DNA from: Polyangium sp. 6x1
GTDB lineage: Bacteria; Myxococcota_A; Polyangia; Polyangiales; Polyangiaceae
NCBI RefSeq assembly: GCF_029946515.1
Contig: NZ_JARZHH010000031.1
Span: forward strand, 1 to 64,000
Reading direction: 5' to 3'
Length of the DNA: 64,000 nt
The notes under the pieces were generated by a model that worked only from the letters and a program-made list of their open reading frames with translations, had not been told where the DNA came from and searched no databases. Of this stretch, positions 18,193 through 25,882 are shown piece by piece; the first letter of the stretch is position 1; each line of letters opens with the position of its first letter. The position numbers and the translations under genes were made by a program.

Positions 18193-19677
18193 ATGCTACC
18201 GAAGGTCATCGCTTTGTTCACGGCCACCCTGCTCGCCGGGTGCGCCGCTGCCGCCCCCCACGCCCCCGCCGCGAATCCTACGAACACGGACGAACGCGCC
18301 TCCGCCGCACCCAAGACAACCGATCGCGCGACCCTCGTCGTGGCCTCCGGAAGTGACGCCGCGATAAACCCCACGAGCGACGCGCCCCGCGAAAATGCCA
18401 CGTGGATCGGCGCTGCCCCCGCGAGTGATTTCATCCTCCGCAGCCAGCGCGAGACCTTGCTCGGCGTGTGGGTCGACGTCCCCACGGGCGCCAAGATCGC
18501 CCGCGCGAAAAGCGCCCTCGCGCTCGTCATCGATACCTCCGGCTCCATGTCCGGCGCGAAGATCGAACACGCCCGCGCCGCCGCCCACCGCATGGTCGAC
18601 AGCCTGCCCGACGGCGACATCGTCTCCATCCAGGCCTTCTCGGACACCGCCGAGGACCGCATCGCGCCCTTCCCCCTCGATCCCGCGACGCGCAGGACCA
18701 TGCACGCCGTGATCGATCACCTCAGCGCAGCAGGCGGGACAAACCTCTTCGACGGCCTGCGCCTCGCCGAGCTGCGCGTCGCCGCCGCGCCCGCCTCGCA
18801 CCCCGTTCGCCGCGTCGTCGTCGTCTCCGACGGCGTCGCCACCGTCGGCCCCACCTCGCCCGAATTGCTCGGCGCGATCGCCGAGACCGGCGCCGAGCGC
18901 GGTATCCAGGTCACGGCCCTCGGCGTCGGCCTCGACTACGACGAGCGCACCTTGAACACGCTCGCCGTTCGATCGAGCGGCCGCATGCATCACCTCGCCG
19001 CGCCCGAGGACATGGCGAACGTGCTCGCCGAGGAGACGCGCCTTTTCGCCGGCACCCGCGCCACCGACGCCGTCGTCGAGATCGTCCCCGCGCCGGGCGT
19101 CACGATCCTCTCCGTCGCGGGCGCCCGTGCCACGCCCGTCGCGGGCGGCGGAATGCGCGTGCCCCTCGGCGCGATGTTCGGCGGCCAGCACCGCGAAATG
19201 GCCGTCCGCGTGCGCGTGGATGATCCGAGCGCGACCGGCTCCCGCCCCCTCGCGAGCGTGCGCCTGCACTTCCGCGACCCTGCGGAGCAAGGTTTGCCGC
19301 GCGTGCAGGAGGTCGTGGCCCGCTTCGATCTGACCGACGATCCCGCGGTCGTCGCGCGAACGGAACATGCGCGCGCCAAGACGATCGCCGCCGTGCACGA
19401 AGCCGCGGAGATCTCGATCGCCGCCGCGCAGGACGTGAACGCCGGCCGTTACGACGATGCCTCGCAGGCCCTCGCCCAGGCGGAACAGCGCCTCCACGCG
19501 GTCGCCGCGACCGTCCGCGACGAGAAGGAAAAACAACGCGTCCTCGCCGCCGCGCGTAATGTGAGCGCCGCCCGCAAGAGCTCCGCCGCCGCTGCCGCCG
19601 CGCCTCCCGCGCCCGCCGACCGCCGCGCCCGCGCCCTCGAGATCAACGCGGCCGCCATGCACGACGCCGGCTTCTGA
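18193..19677 (+). CDS. VWA-domain lipoprotein
   Basis: The 494-residue lipoprotein has lipobox LLAGC at residues 14-18. ATG 18193 is preceded by GAGGAG at good spacing. A von Willebrand factor A domain at about 110-290 has the metal-ion site VIDTSGSMSG (DxSxS), the Thr in GGTNLFDGL and the Asp in VVVSDGVATVG, as in YfbK/TerY-type proteins. A beta region follows, then a helical C-terminus rich in Ala with QDVNAGRYDDASQALAQAE, a TPR-like pair. It probably acts as a protein-protein adaptor at the envelope. The frame is open upstream to 17794 over the cytochrome gene, which is not used. Confidence 0.85.
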   Translation: MLPKVIALFTATLLAGCAAAAPHAPAANPTNTDERASAAPKTTDRATLVVASGSDAAINPTSDAPRENATWIGAAPASDFILRSQRETLLGVWVDVPTGAKIARAKSALALVIDTSGSMSGAKIEHARAAAHRMVDSLPDGDIVSIQAFSDTAEDRIAPFPLDPATRRTMHAVIDHLSAAGGTNLFDGLRLAELRVAAAPASHPVRRVVVVSDGVATVGPTSPELLGAIAETGAERGIQVTALGVGLDYDERTLNTLAVRSSGRMHHLAAPEDMANVLAEETRLFAGTRATDAVVEIVPAPGVTILSVAGARATPVAGGGMRVPLGAMFGGQHREMAVRVRVDDPSATGSRPLASVRLHFRDPAEQGLPRVQEVVARFDLTDDPAVVARTEHARAKTIAAVHEAAEISIAAAQDVNAGRYDDASQALAQAEQRLHAVAATVRDEKEKQRVLAAARNVSAARKSSAAAAAAPPAPADRRARALEINAAAMHDAGF

Positions 19678-19699
19678 CCCGCCCCTTTCTGTCATTCCG

Positions 19700-19716
19700 A
19701 CGAACGTTCCGTTCGT
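19700..19716. promoter_or_regulatory. Small inverted repeat before the copper protein gene
   Basis: ACGAACG and CGTTCGT are separated by TTC, 48 bp upstream of the next start. It could be an operator or part of a weak terminator for the VWA gene; no T tract follows. Confidence 0.3.
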
Positions 19717-19763
19717 GCAGAAATACTGGATCAATACAGCGAGCCGCGGGATCATGGGCGACC

Positions 19764-20855
19764 ATGCGTACCCGAATCCTCGCTCCTCTCGTCGCCGCCC
19801 TTGCGCTCTCGTCCGGATGTGGAGGTGAGCTCGTCTGTGACGGCGGCGAGGTCTCGTTCCGCGGCGCATGTGTCGATCCTGTGCGTCGTTACGAGCCCGC
19901 CACGCAGCTCGACGCGGACAACGTCGTCGCCTACGGCGAGCCCCTCCGGGATCTCGCGCTCCCGCCCCCGCCGAAGAGTGGCTTCCGTATCGTCGCCCCG
20001 CCGCGCACGCTCGGGCCCGGCGAGGAGGTCGCGTTTTGCCTCGCGTGGCCCATCCCCGAGATCACGAACACGATCGTGCACGGCGGCCGCCTCTACACGA
20101 CGCCGGGCCTGCACCACTCCAACATGGTCGCCAAGCCCATCGCGGCCGATCTCGGCCCGAACCCTTATCCCGAATGCCACCCCGGCGCGGACGATCCCTT
20201 CTCGAATGTGGGCGCGGGCATCCCCGACGTGCTGTTCGCGAACTCCACGCAGGTGGTCGGTGAAGAGACCATCCAGTTTCCCGAGGGAATGGGCTACAAG
20301 CTCGATACCCAGCGCGAGATCTCGACGAGCATCCATTTCCTGAACACGAAAAACGAGCCGCAGCGCATCGAGCTCGCGTACGATTTCTTCACGATGCCCG
20401 CGGACGAGCTGACGCAGGAGGTCGCGCCGTTCGTCATGCAGATCTCGGACTTCTCGATCCCGCCGCACACGACCGAGAGCGTCGACACGACGTGCACCGT
20501 GTTCGGCGGGAACATCGTCTCGCTCATGCCCCACACGCACGACCTCGCGCAGGCTTTCACGGTGGATTTCATGACGACGGACGGCGCCGTGCGTCGCGTC
20601 TACGAGGACGGCACCTACGACCTCGCGAGCGACATCCGGAGCTACGATCCGCCGCTCGATCTCGAAGGCGTCAGCGCGATCCGCCACGCGTGCCTGTTCG
20701 ACAACACGCGGGACGTCGAGGTCCACTACGGCCTCGGGCTCAACGAAATGTGCATCCTGTTCGGGTACATTTATCCGCCCGTGAAGCAGTTCGCCGGCCT
20801 CGTGTCCGAGGACGGCAAGCCCTGTTCGTCGATACAGCTCGGCCTCTTTCGTTGA
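19764..20855 (+). CDS. Copper type II monooxygenase-like (PHM/DBH) lipoprotein
   Basis: The 363-residue lipoprotein has lipobox ALSSGC at residues 14-19. Ligand-like residues match peptidylglycine alpha-hydroxylating monooxygenase in order and spacing: GLHHSN (His 117, 118) and SIHFLN (His 191) for CuH; MPHTHD (His 257, 259) and NEMC (Met 329) for CuM. In rat PHM these are His 107, 108, 172, 242, 244 and Met 314. The fold pattern is therefore that of copper-dependent monooxygenases that hydroxylate C-H bonds with two separated copper ions. The bacterial substrate is unknown. A lipoprotein with two haem motifs follows 42 bp downstream and could supply electrons; this is inferred. Confidence 0.75.
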   Translation: MRTRILAPLVAALALSSGCGGELVCDGGEVSFRGACVDPVRRYEPATQLDADNVVAYGEPLRDLALPPPPKSGFRIVAPPRTLGPGEEVAFCLAWPIPEITNTIVHGGRLYTTPGLHHSNMVAKPIAADLGPNPYPECHPGADDPFSNVGAGIPDVLFANSTQVVGEETIQFPEGMGYKLDTQREISTSIHFLNTKNEPQRIELAYDFFTMPADELTQEVAPFVMQISDFSIPPHTTESVDTTCTVFGGNIVSLMPHTHDLAQAFTVDFMTTDGAVRRVYEDGTYDLASDIRSYDPPLDLEGVSAIRHACLFDNTRDVEVHYGLGLNEMCILFGYIYPPVKQFAGLVSEDGKPCSSIQLGLFR

Positions 20856-20897
20856 CCCCCGCGCGGGGATCGGGCGATGATCCCCGGCGGGAGCGAC

Positions 20898-21830
20898 ATG
20901 AAACGAGCGACCGCGGGGTTCGTCCTCGCCTTGATCCTGGCGTATGGCTGCGTGGAGCCGCCGACCGGCACCCTCGGGCCCACGCCCTCCGGCAATGGCG
21001 GCGCGGCCGGCGCGGGCGGGCCGCCGGACGACTATTTCACGGCGAAGGAGCTCTTCGACCTGAACGTCTACCCGATCTTCGCGAGCAAATGCACGCCCTG
21101 CCACACGCAAGGCGCGAACAGCGCGCCGATCTGGCTCGGCGCCGAGGAGAGCTCGTCGTACGCGAAGATCGAGGGGTACCCGAAGCCGCTCATCGCCCAC
21201 CCCGACAACAGCCTGCTGCGCTTGAAAGGCGAGCATACCGGTCCGGCCCTCGCGGTCGAGGACGATACCCTCATCACGGAATGGCTGCTGAAGGAGGTCG
21301 ACGAGCGCGGGCTCTTCGGAGATCCCACGTTCGAGCCAGATCCGGGCGCCGGCGGAGCGGGCGGTGAAGGAGGCGCGGGAGGCGCGGGCGGCGGAGGCGG
21401 CGGCCCCGTGAGCGACACGACGCTGCTCGAAGCGCTCGAGGCGTTCGGCGCGTGCATGCAGTGGAAGGATTGGGAGTCCACCGGAATGGTGAACCTGCCC
21501 GATCAGATGACGGCGGCCGGCGCCTGCAAGTCGTGCCATTTCGCGGGGATGGGCGGCAATTGGCTCTCGGGCGATTCCGCCGTCACGTTCGAGAAAAACC
21601 GGCTTTTTCCGTATATTCTGAAGATCGCCGTCGGCACCGTGGACGACACCGGCGCGTTCCTGGATCTCGTGCCGGCGCGGCGCCACATCGACAAGGGCAA
21701 GGAGAGCCAGATGTGCGACCAGGAGCCGTGCCATCCCGCGTTCTTGCTATCGCCGGAGATGGAGACCGCGGTCGAAAACTTCTTTTTGCTCTCCTACGCG
21801 CGCTGGAAGCAGGGGCTTTGCGAACCCTAG
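20898..21830 (+). CDS. Lipoprotein with two CxxCH haem motifs
   Basis: The 310-residue lipoprotein has MKRATAGFVLALILAYGC as signal and lipobox. ATG 20898 has GGGAG upstream at good spacing, so it is preferred to ATG 20877. Two c-type haem motifs occur: CTPCH about residue 64 (context NVYPIFASKCTPCHTQ) and CKSCH about residue 211. They are separated by a Gly-rich linker (about 150-170), which suggests two cytochrome domains. It lies 42 bp after the copper monooxygenase-like gene, probably in the same operon, and may be its electron donor. The 3' end overlaps the modA-like gene by 13 bp. Confidence 0.78.
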   Translation: MKRATAGFVLALILAYGCVEPPTGTLGPTPSGNGGAAGAGGPPDDYFTAKELFDLNVYPIFASKCTPCHTQGANSAPIWLGAEESSSYAKIEGYPKPLIAHPDNSLLRLKGEHTGPALAVEDDTLITEWLLKEVDERGLFGDPTFEPDPGAGGAGGEGGAGGAGGGGGGPVSDTTLLEALEAFGACMQWKDWESTGMVNLPDQMTAAGACKSCHFAGMGGNWLSGDSAVTFEKNRLFPYILKIAVGTVDDTGAFLDLVPARRHIDKGKESQMCDQEPCHPAFLLSPEMETAVENFFLLSYARWKQGLCEP

Positions 21831-22600
21831 GCCGGAGGGCGTTCGTCTTCGCGTTCGCCCTCGTCGCGCTCGCCCCCTCGGGCTGCGGACGGACGCCGGC
21901 CGAGGAAAGGGAGGTCACGGTCGCCGCCGCGACGAGCCTGCGGAAGGTGTTCCCCGAGCTCTCCGCGGGCTTCGTCGCGGCGCACGCGGGCGTCCGCGTG
22001 AGCGCGACCTACGGGGCGTCGGGCGAGCTCGCGCGGCAGATCGAGGGCGGGGCCGGGGTCGATCTGGTGATCGTCGCGGCCAAAGATCCCATCGACAGGC
22101 TCGCGGCCGGCGGGCACGTGGACGCCAAACGAGCGCGGGTCGTGGCGACGAACGAGCTCGTGCTGGTTGGGCCCAAGGGCGGCCCCAAGCTCACGTTCCA
22201 GACGCTCGCGACGGCCCTGCCGCCGGGCGAGAAGATCGCGATCGGCGAGCCGGGCGCGGTGCCGGCCGGGCGCTACGCGCGTGAGGCGCTGGAGAAGCTC
22301 GGAGCGTGGAAGGCGCTCGAAGGGCGCGTCGTGCTCGGCGGGAACGTCGCGGCCGTGCTCGCCTACGTCGAGCGGGGCGAGGTCGCGGCGGCGATCGTCT
22401 ATCGTACGGAGGTCCCCGGTGCGTCGGGGATCGAGGTGCTCGATGGCGGAAAGGCAGAATGGGCGCCGAGGCCCGAAGTTTGGGCTGCCGTCACCACGAA
22501 GCCGCGCGCGCGTGCCGACGCGGAAGCGCTGCTCGATTTCATCGCGGGCTCCGAGGGGCAGCGGATCCTCGCCGCGTACGGGTTTGGCCCGATTCCCTAG
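21818..22600 (+). CDS. modA: Molybdate-type ABC substrate-binding protein (ModA)
   Basis: The 260-residue protein shows the ModA pattern VTVAAATSLRKVFPELSAGF after the signal, YGASGELARQIEGGAGVDLV, and EPGAVPAGRYAREALEKLG, with VYRTEV near the C-terminus. This set binds molybdate or tungstate in the periplasm. The start is most likely TTG 21818, which overlaps the preceding gene by 13 bp and gives the signal MRTLGRRAFVFAFALVALAPSGC ending in a lipobox-like Cys. No modB or modC lies near, so the transporter partner is missing here. Co-location with redox lipoproteins is noted; a direct link is not shown. Confidence 0.82.
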   Translation: MRTLGRRAFVFAFALVALAPSGCGRTPAEEREVTVAAATSLRKVFPELSAGFVAAHAGVRVSATYGASGELARQIEGGAGVDLVIVAAKDPIDRLAAGGHVDAKRARVVATNELVLVGPKGGPKLTFQTLATALPPGEKIAIGEPGAVPAGRYAREALEKLGAWKALEGRVVLGGNVAAVLAYVERGEVAAAIVYRTEVPGASGIEVLDGGKAEWAPRPEVWAAVTTKPRARADAEALLDFIAGSEGQRILAAYGFGPIP

Positions 22601-22757
22601 GTCGACGGTTCCCTGGGCCGGCCGTCCGGATGCGCCGGACAAACACACCATACCGCGCAGGTGTCGGCACGCCGACGCCCCGGCCCGCGAGGGAACACCA
22701 CGCCCGGCTTGCCTTGTCCCTATCCGAGAGGCTCGACCCCGTATAAGCTCGCCGTCG

Positions 22758-23648
22758 GTGCAGGAGGCGACGGACAAGGTACGGCGCGCGCGCAGAGGGA
22801 TCGCGATCTACCTCGGGATCCTCCTGCTCGCGAGCGCGCCGTTCCAGGTGGACATTGCGCTGCACGGCATGGTGCCGACGAGCTTCGTCCCATTCGTATG
22901 GGTGCCCTGCCTCGCGTCCGTCGTCGCGCGGTTTGTCCTGCGCGAGGGGTTTGGCGACGTATCGTTCCGGCTCGACCGACGCGCAGCCTGGGCCATGATC
23001 CCCGCGCTGATCTATCCGGTGGTGGTCGCGCTCCCGGCGTATGGGCTCGCGTGGGGCACGGGCATCGCCGCGCTCGATCCGCCGAGCATGCACCCGCTCG
23101 GGTTCGCCATCCCCGGCAGCACGCCCGGGGAGCGTTTGCTCGCCGGGGCCATCATCGCGTGCACGATTGGCCCGCTTATGCTGTCGGTGCTCGCCCTCGG
23201 GGAGGAGATCGGCTGGCGTGGCTATCTCTTGCCGCGCCTCATCGACGCGCGCGTCCCCCATCCGGCGCTCGTGACCGGCGTCGTGTGGGGGCTCTGGCAC
23301 GCGCCGCTCATCCTGAGCGGGCACTACAACCCGAGCCCGTCGCCGCTGCTCTCGCTGCTGTTCTTCGTCGTGGCGTTATGTGCACAAAGTTATTACGCGG
23401 CCCGGCTCCGGCTCGATACGGGCAGCGTCTGGCCGCCGGTCGTGCTCCACGCGGGGTGGAACGCGATCCTGGTCTCGTTCTTCGGCGCGTCGACCGCGGG
23501 CGAGCGCGCGCCGCTCTGGGCGAGCGAGGGGGGCCTTCTGGTCGCGCTGTCGAGCGCGGTCCTCACGTTCATCCTGCTGCGCTGGCGGCGCGGGCAGGAG
23601 AGCGCGCCGAGCAGCCGATCGTCGGCGCTCGGCACGGTTCGTCTCTGA
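22758..23648 (+). CDS. CPBP-family intramembrane metalloprotease
   Basis: The 296-residue membrane protein has about seven hydrophobic segments and the ABI/CPBP (Rce1-like) motifs: GEEIGWRGYLLPRL (EExxxR), WGLWHAPLIL (His) and LHAGWNAILV (HxxxN). Such proteases cut membrane or prenylated substrates; some serve bacteriocin self-immunity. The start is probably GTG 22758 shortly before the first membrane segment; the frame extends to 22167 over modA. It ends 4 bp from the convergent cyclic-nucleotide-binding protein gene, so its 3' end has no separate terminator. Confidence 0.85.
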   Translation: MQEATDKVRRARRGIAIYLGILLLASAPFQVDIALHGMVPTSFVPFVWVPCLASVVARFVLREGFGDVSFRLDRRAAWAMIPALIYPVVVALPAYGLAWGTGIAALDPPSMHPLGFAIPGSTPGERLLAGAIIACTIGPLMLSVLALGEEIGWRGYLLPRLIDARVPHPALVTGVVWGLWHAPLILSGHYNPSPSPLLSLLFFVVALCAQSYYAARLRLDTGSVWPPVVLHAGWNAILVSFFGASTAGERAPLWASEGGLLVALSSAVLTFILLRWRRGQESAPSSRSSALGTVRL

Positions 23649-23652
23649 ACGA

Positions 23653-24174
23653 TCAGCCCGTGTCGAGCGACGTCGCGTCGATGCCCCAGAGGATCGCGTC
23701 GATGAGCCTCTGGTTCGTCGTGCGCAGGCGCTTGGCGACCTCCTTGAGGAGGGCGAGCAGGAACTTCGAATAGACGCGCGGGTTCGCCTCGAGCTCGCGG
23801 TAGAGCGTGTGGCGATCGATCGTGTAGAAGAGGCACTGCGTCTCGGTTTGCACGTTCGCCGAGGCCGACTGGTCGTCGATGACGTCGAGCTCGCCGAAGA
23901 AGTCGCCCGCGTGCAGCCGGCAGATGACGGTCTCGACGTCGCCCTTCAGCCGGCGCGACACGACCACGCTGCCCTCGGCGATGATGTAGAGCACGTCGCC
24001 CGCGTCGCCCTCCCAGAGCACGACTTCCTGCGCGGGGAAGGGCAAAAGCTCGACGTGGGCGGCAAACTCCTCGATCTCGTCCGGAGACCAGGCCGAGAAC
24101 AAGGTGACGCGCCGGAGCATGCGGGCGCAGTCCTTGATTTGGTCCTTGCGGAGGGGTCGCGGGGTGAACTTCAT
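23653..24174 (-). CDS. Cyclic-nucleotide-binding domain protein
   Basis: The 173-residue protein is essentially one cNMP-binding domain (about 20-140): VVLWEGDAGDVLYIIAEGSV, CRLHAGDFFGELDVIDDQSA (phosphate-binding cassette FGELxxxxxxxxSA, with an Asp-Gln variation), and LFYTIDRHTLYRELEANP. No helix-turn-helix follows; the last 30 residues are helical. It may act as a stand-alone cAMP/cGMP switch. ATG 24174 is chosen; TTG 24195 would overlap the M50 gene stop. Cotranscribed with the M50 gene (17-bp gap). An adenylate cyclase gene lies in the same cluster at 28738. Confidence 0.82.
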   Translation of the reverse strand: MKFTPRPLRKDQIKDCARMLRRVTLFSAWSPDEIEEFAAHVELLPFPAQEVVLWEGDAGDVLYIIAEGSVVVSRRLKGDVETVICRLHAGDFFGELDVIDDQSASANVQTETQCLFYTIDRHTLYRELEANPRVYSKFLLALLKEVAKRLRTTNQRLIDAILWGIDATSLDTG

Positions 24175-24191
24175 CGGTCTTGGCCTCGGGA

Positions 24192-25430
24192 TCAACGCGT
24201 CAGCCGGTGCGCGCTGACCGCCACGAGCGTGGCGAGGACCAGGGCGACGCTGACGAGCGAAGTCACTCCATACAGGAAGTAGGCGCGCTCGTCGCTCGTC
24301 ATGGGGCGCGTCTTCTTGCTACGGAGCTGATCGCGGAGCTTTTCGCGCAGGAAACGGCGGCTGTTCTCGCGCAGCGCGGGGATGCGAAGCCAATCGCTCA
24401 GGATGTGATAGCCGTCGGACTCGATGAAGAGGCAGGGGTAGAGATTGCCGAGCGCGAGCGCGACGATCGTGACCGCCACGAACCAGAAGAACGACGAGGG
24501 GATGCCCGGAGGCAGGATCCACGCGACGATCGCGCTCGTGCTGCCGATGAGCAGCCCGGACAAGGGGCCGGCAAAGCTCACGGCCATGCGCGCCTTGCGG
24601 GTCGACATCCACATGTCGGTCACGTCCGCGTAGACGCTCGGCACGAGGCGGTTCATGAACGTGAAACCGAAGGCCTTCACTTCGCGGCCGAAGTGCTTGC
24701 ACGCGAGCGCGTGCGAGAGCTCGTGCACCACGAGGGTCGCGACGTGCAGGAGCACGAAGAGGGGCAAGAGGAGCATGTGCCCGGCATGCAGGACCTCGGC
24801 GCCGGAGCCGCGGCCCGCCTGCTGCACGAGCGCCACGACGCCGACCGTGAGCAGCGCGCCGTAGAGGGCGTAGGCGGGGCGCGAAAAGAGCGGGCCGACG
24901 CGCTGGTAGAGCGCGGTGATGCGCTGATCGACGTTCGAGAGGCGCAGGTCGAGTCGATGCAGTCGCGTGAGCACCTGCGAGCGCAGCGACGAGGGCTCAT
25001 CGGCGAGCGATCGCCGGACGAGGTCGGTCTGGGGGATGACGATGAGCTTGTTCTCTCGCGCGCGCGAGAGAAAACGCTGGATCACGCGGAAGTCGAACGA
25101 GCCGAACTTCAGGAAGTACGCCGTCGCGACGTCGCGCAGCGTGTGAAGCCCATCCATCTTCTGCCAGAGGAAGTACTCCTCCTCGTTGAGGAACAGATAG
25201 CGATCCCCTTCGAGCTGGCGGATCACGTAAAATAACTTGCGATCCTTCCTCGACTGGGCCTGGACTTCGTAGCTTTCCTCGGGGATACGACGCGGGCGCA
25301 CCGTCAGGGCGACCTGGTTCGCGACGTATCGCTTCGTGACGAATCCGCCGCTCGAACCGCTGCCTGCGTCTCCAGAACCAGGCCGAGATCGAATGAGAAG
25401 CTCGAGCTCGGGCTTCGACTTGTCGCTCAT
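24192..25430 (-). CDS. PqqD-like domain fused to M50 membrane metalloprotease
   Basis: The 412-residue protein has a disordered N-terminus (1-35). A PqqD-like module (about 60-135) carries the typical pattern RYLFLNEEEYFLWQKMDGLH, with the aromatic, Trp and Asp-Gly positions of peptide-recognition domains. Several membrane segments follow, with HELSH at 236-240 (zinc site) and LYPCLFIESDGYHILSDW near 330-348 (M50-type third ligand, Asp 339). PqqD/M50 fusions occur beside peptide-modification genes, which fits the leader-like protein gene diverging from this one. No cleavage target is proven. ATG 25430 is chosen; the frame is open far upstream over divergent genes. Confidence 0.85.
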   Translation of the reverse strand: MSDKSKPELELLIRSRPGSGDAGSGSSGGFVTKRYVANQVALTVRPRRIPEESYEVQAQSRKDRKLFYVIRQLEGDRYLFLNEEEYFLWQKMDGLHTLRDVATAYFLKFGSFDFRVIQRFLSRARENKLIVIPQTDLVRRSLADEPSSLRSQVLTRLHRLDLRLSNVDQRITALYQRVGPLFSRPAYALYGALLTVGVVALVQQAGRGSGAEVLHAGHMLLLPLFVLLHVATLVVHELSHALACKHFGREVKAFGFTFMNRLVPSVYADVTDMWMSTRKARMAVSFAGPLSGLLIGSTSAIVAWILPPGIPSSFFWFVAVTIVALALGNLYPCLFIESDGYHILSDWLRIPALRENSRRFLREKLRDQLRSKKTRPMTSDERAYFLYGVTSLVSVALVLATLVAVSAHRLTR

Positions 25431-25509
25431 GAGCTCCTGCGCACGATCTCCCGCTCGGTTCACGTTATCATGCGCGCTCCTCGTGGCAAAGATTCGTACG
25501 GGCCTCGGC

Positions 25510-25539
25510 TTGACAAGGAACGTGAGATCGCTGTATCCA
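25510..25539 (+). promoter_or_regulatory. Promoter for the leader-like peptide gene
   Basis: TTGACA (25510-25515) is followed after 18 bp by TATCCA (25534-25539). This leaves a 5' leader of about 60 nt before the ATG at 25608, where GAGAGGTGA forms a near-ideal ribosome binding site. High expression of a small protein would fit. Confidence 0.5.
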
Positions 25540-25607
25540 GTGGCACGATCTCCTTGTCCACACATCGAGCGTCGGATCGCGGGTCGAACGAGACGAGAGG
25601 TGATGTC

Positions 25608-25826
25608 ATGTCGAAGAAGAGCGTCGAAGAGCTCATTGGTCGCGCCCTCACGGATGCAACGTTTCGAGAAAAGCTCCTCGCTTCGCCGGAGTCGACCCTC
25701 GTCGAAGAGGGCTATGAAGTCGGGCCCGAGGTGATCGAGGCGATCAAGTCCACGAGCCCGGCCGAGGTTCAGGCGGTCGCCAAGGAGTTCGAGAGCCAGA
25801 TCGCGCAGCGCAAAGCCGCGGCCTGA
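25608..25826 (+). CDS. NHLP/Os1348-clan leader-like small protein
   Basis: The 72-residue protein has a strong ribosome site (AGAGGTGA) upstream. MSKKSVEELIGRALTDATFR, then the LASPESTLVEEGYEVGPEVI segment, resembles the nitrile-hydratase-alpha-like leader peptides (NHLP, Os1348 family) of RiPP precursors: short helices with the pattern F(R)xxLxxxPxxxLxxxGxxxxxExxxxI. There is no Gly-Gly or Gly-Ala processing site and no Cys, and the C-terminus (SQIAQRKAAA) is only a short tail. It may therefore be a carrier-like protein or a leaderless-core variant rather than a standard precursor. It is divergent from the PqqD-M50 gene and 56 bp before the cyclase-like gene. The family call is by pattern only. 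Confidence 0.7.
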   Translation: MSKKSVEELIGRALTDATFREKLLASPESTLVEEGYEVGPEVIEAIKSTSPAEVQAVAKEFESQIAQRKAAA

Positions 25827-25882
25827 TCGCACGACGCACGTCGACGCGTCACGTCCGGGCACCCAAAGCCCGGTGAGATTCC

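Noticed and set aside
25608-25826. Standard RiPP precursor with core peptide
   Set aside because: No processing site or residues for typical modification after the leader-like part; kept only as a leader-like protein.
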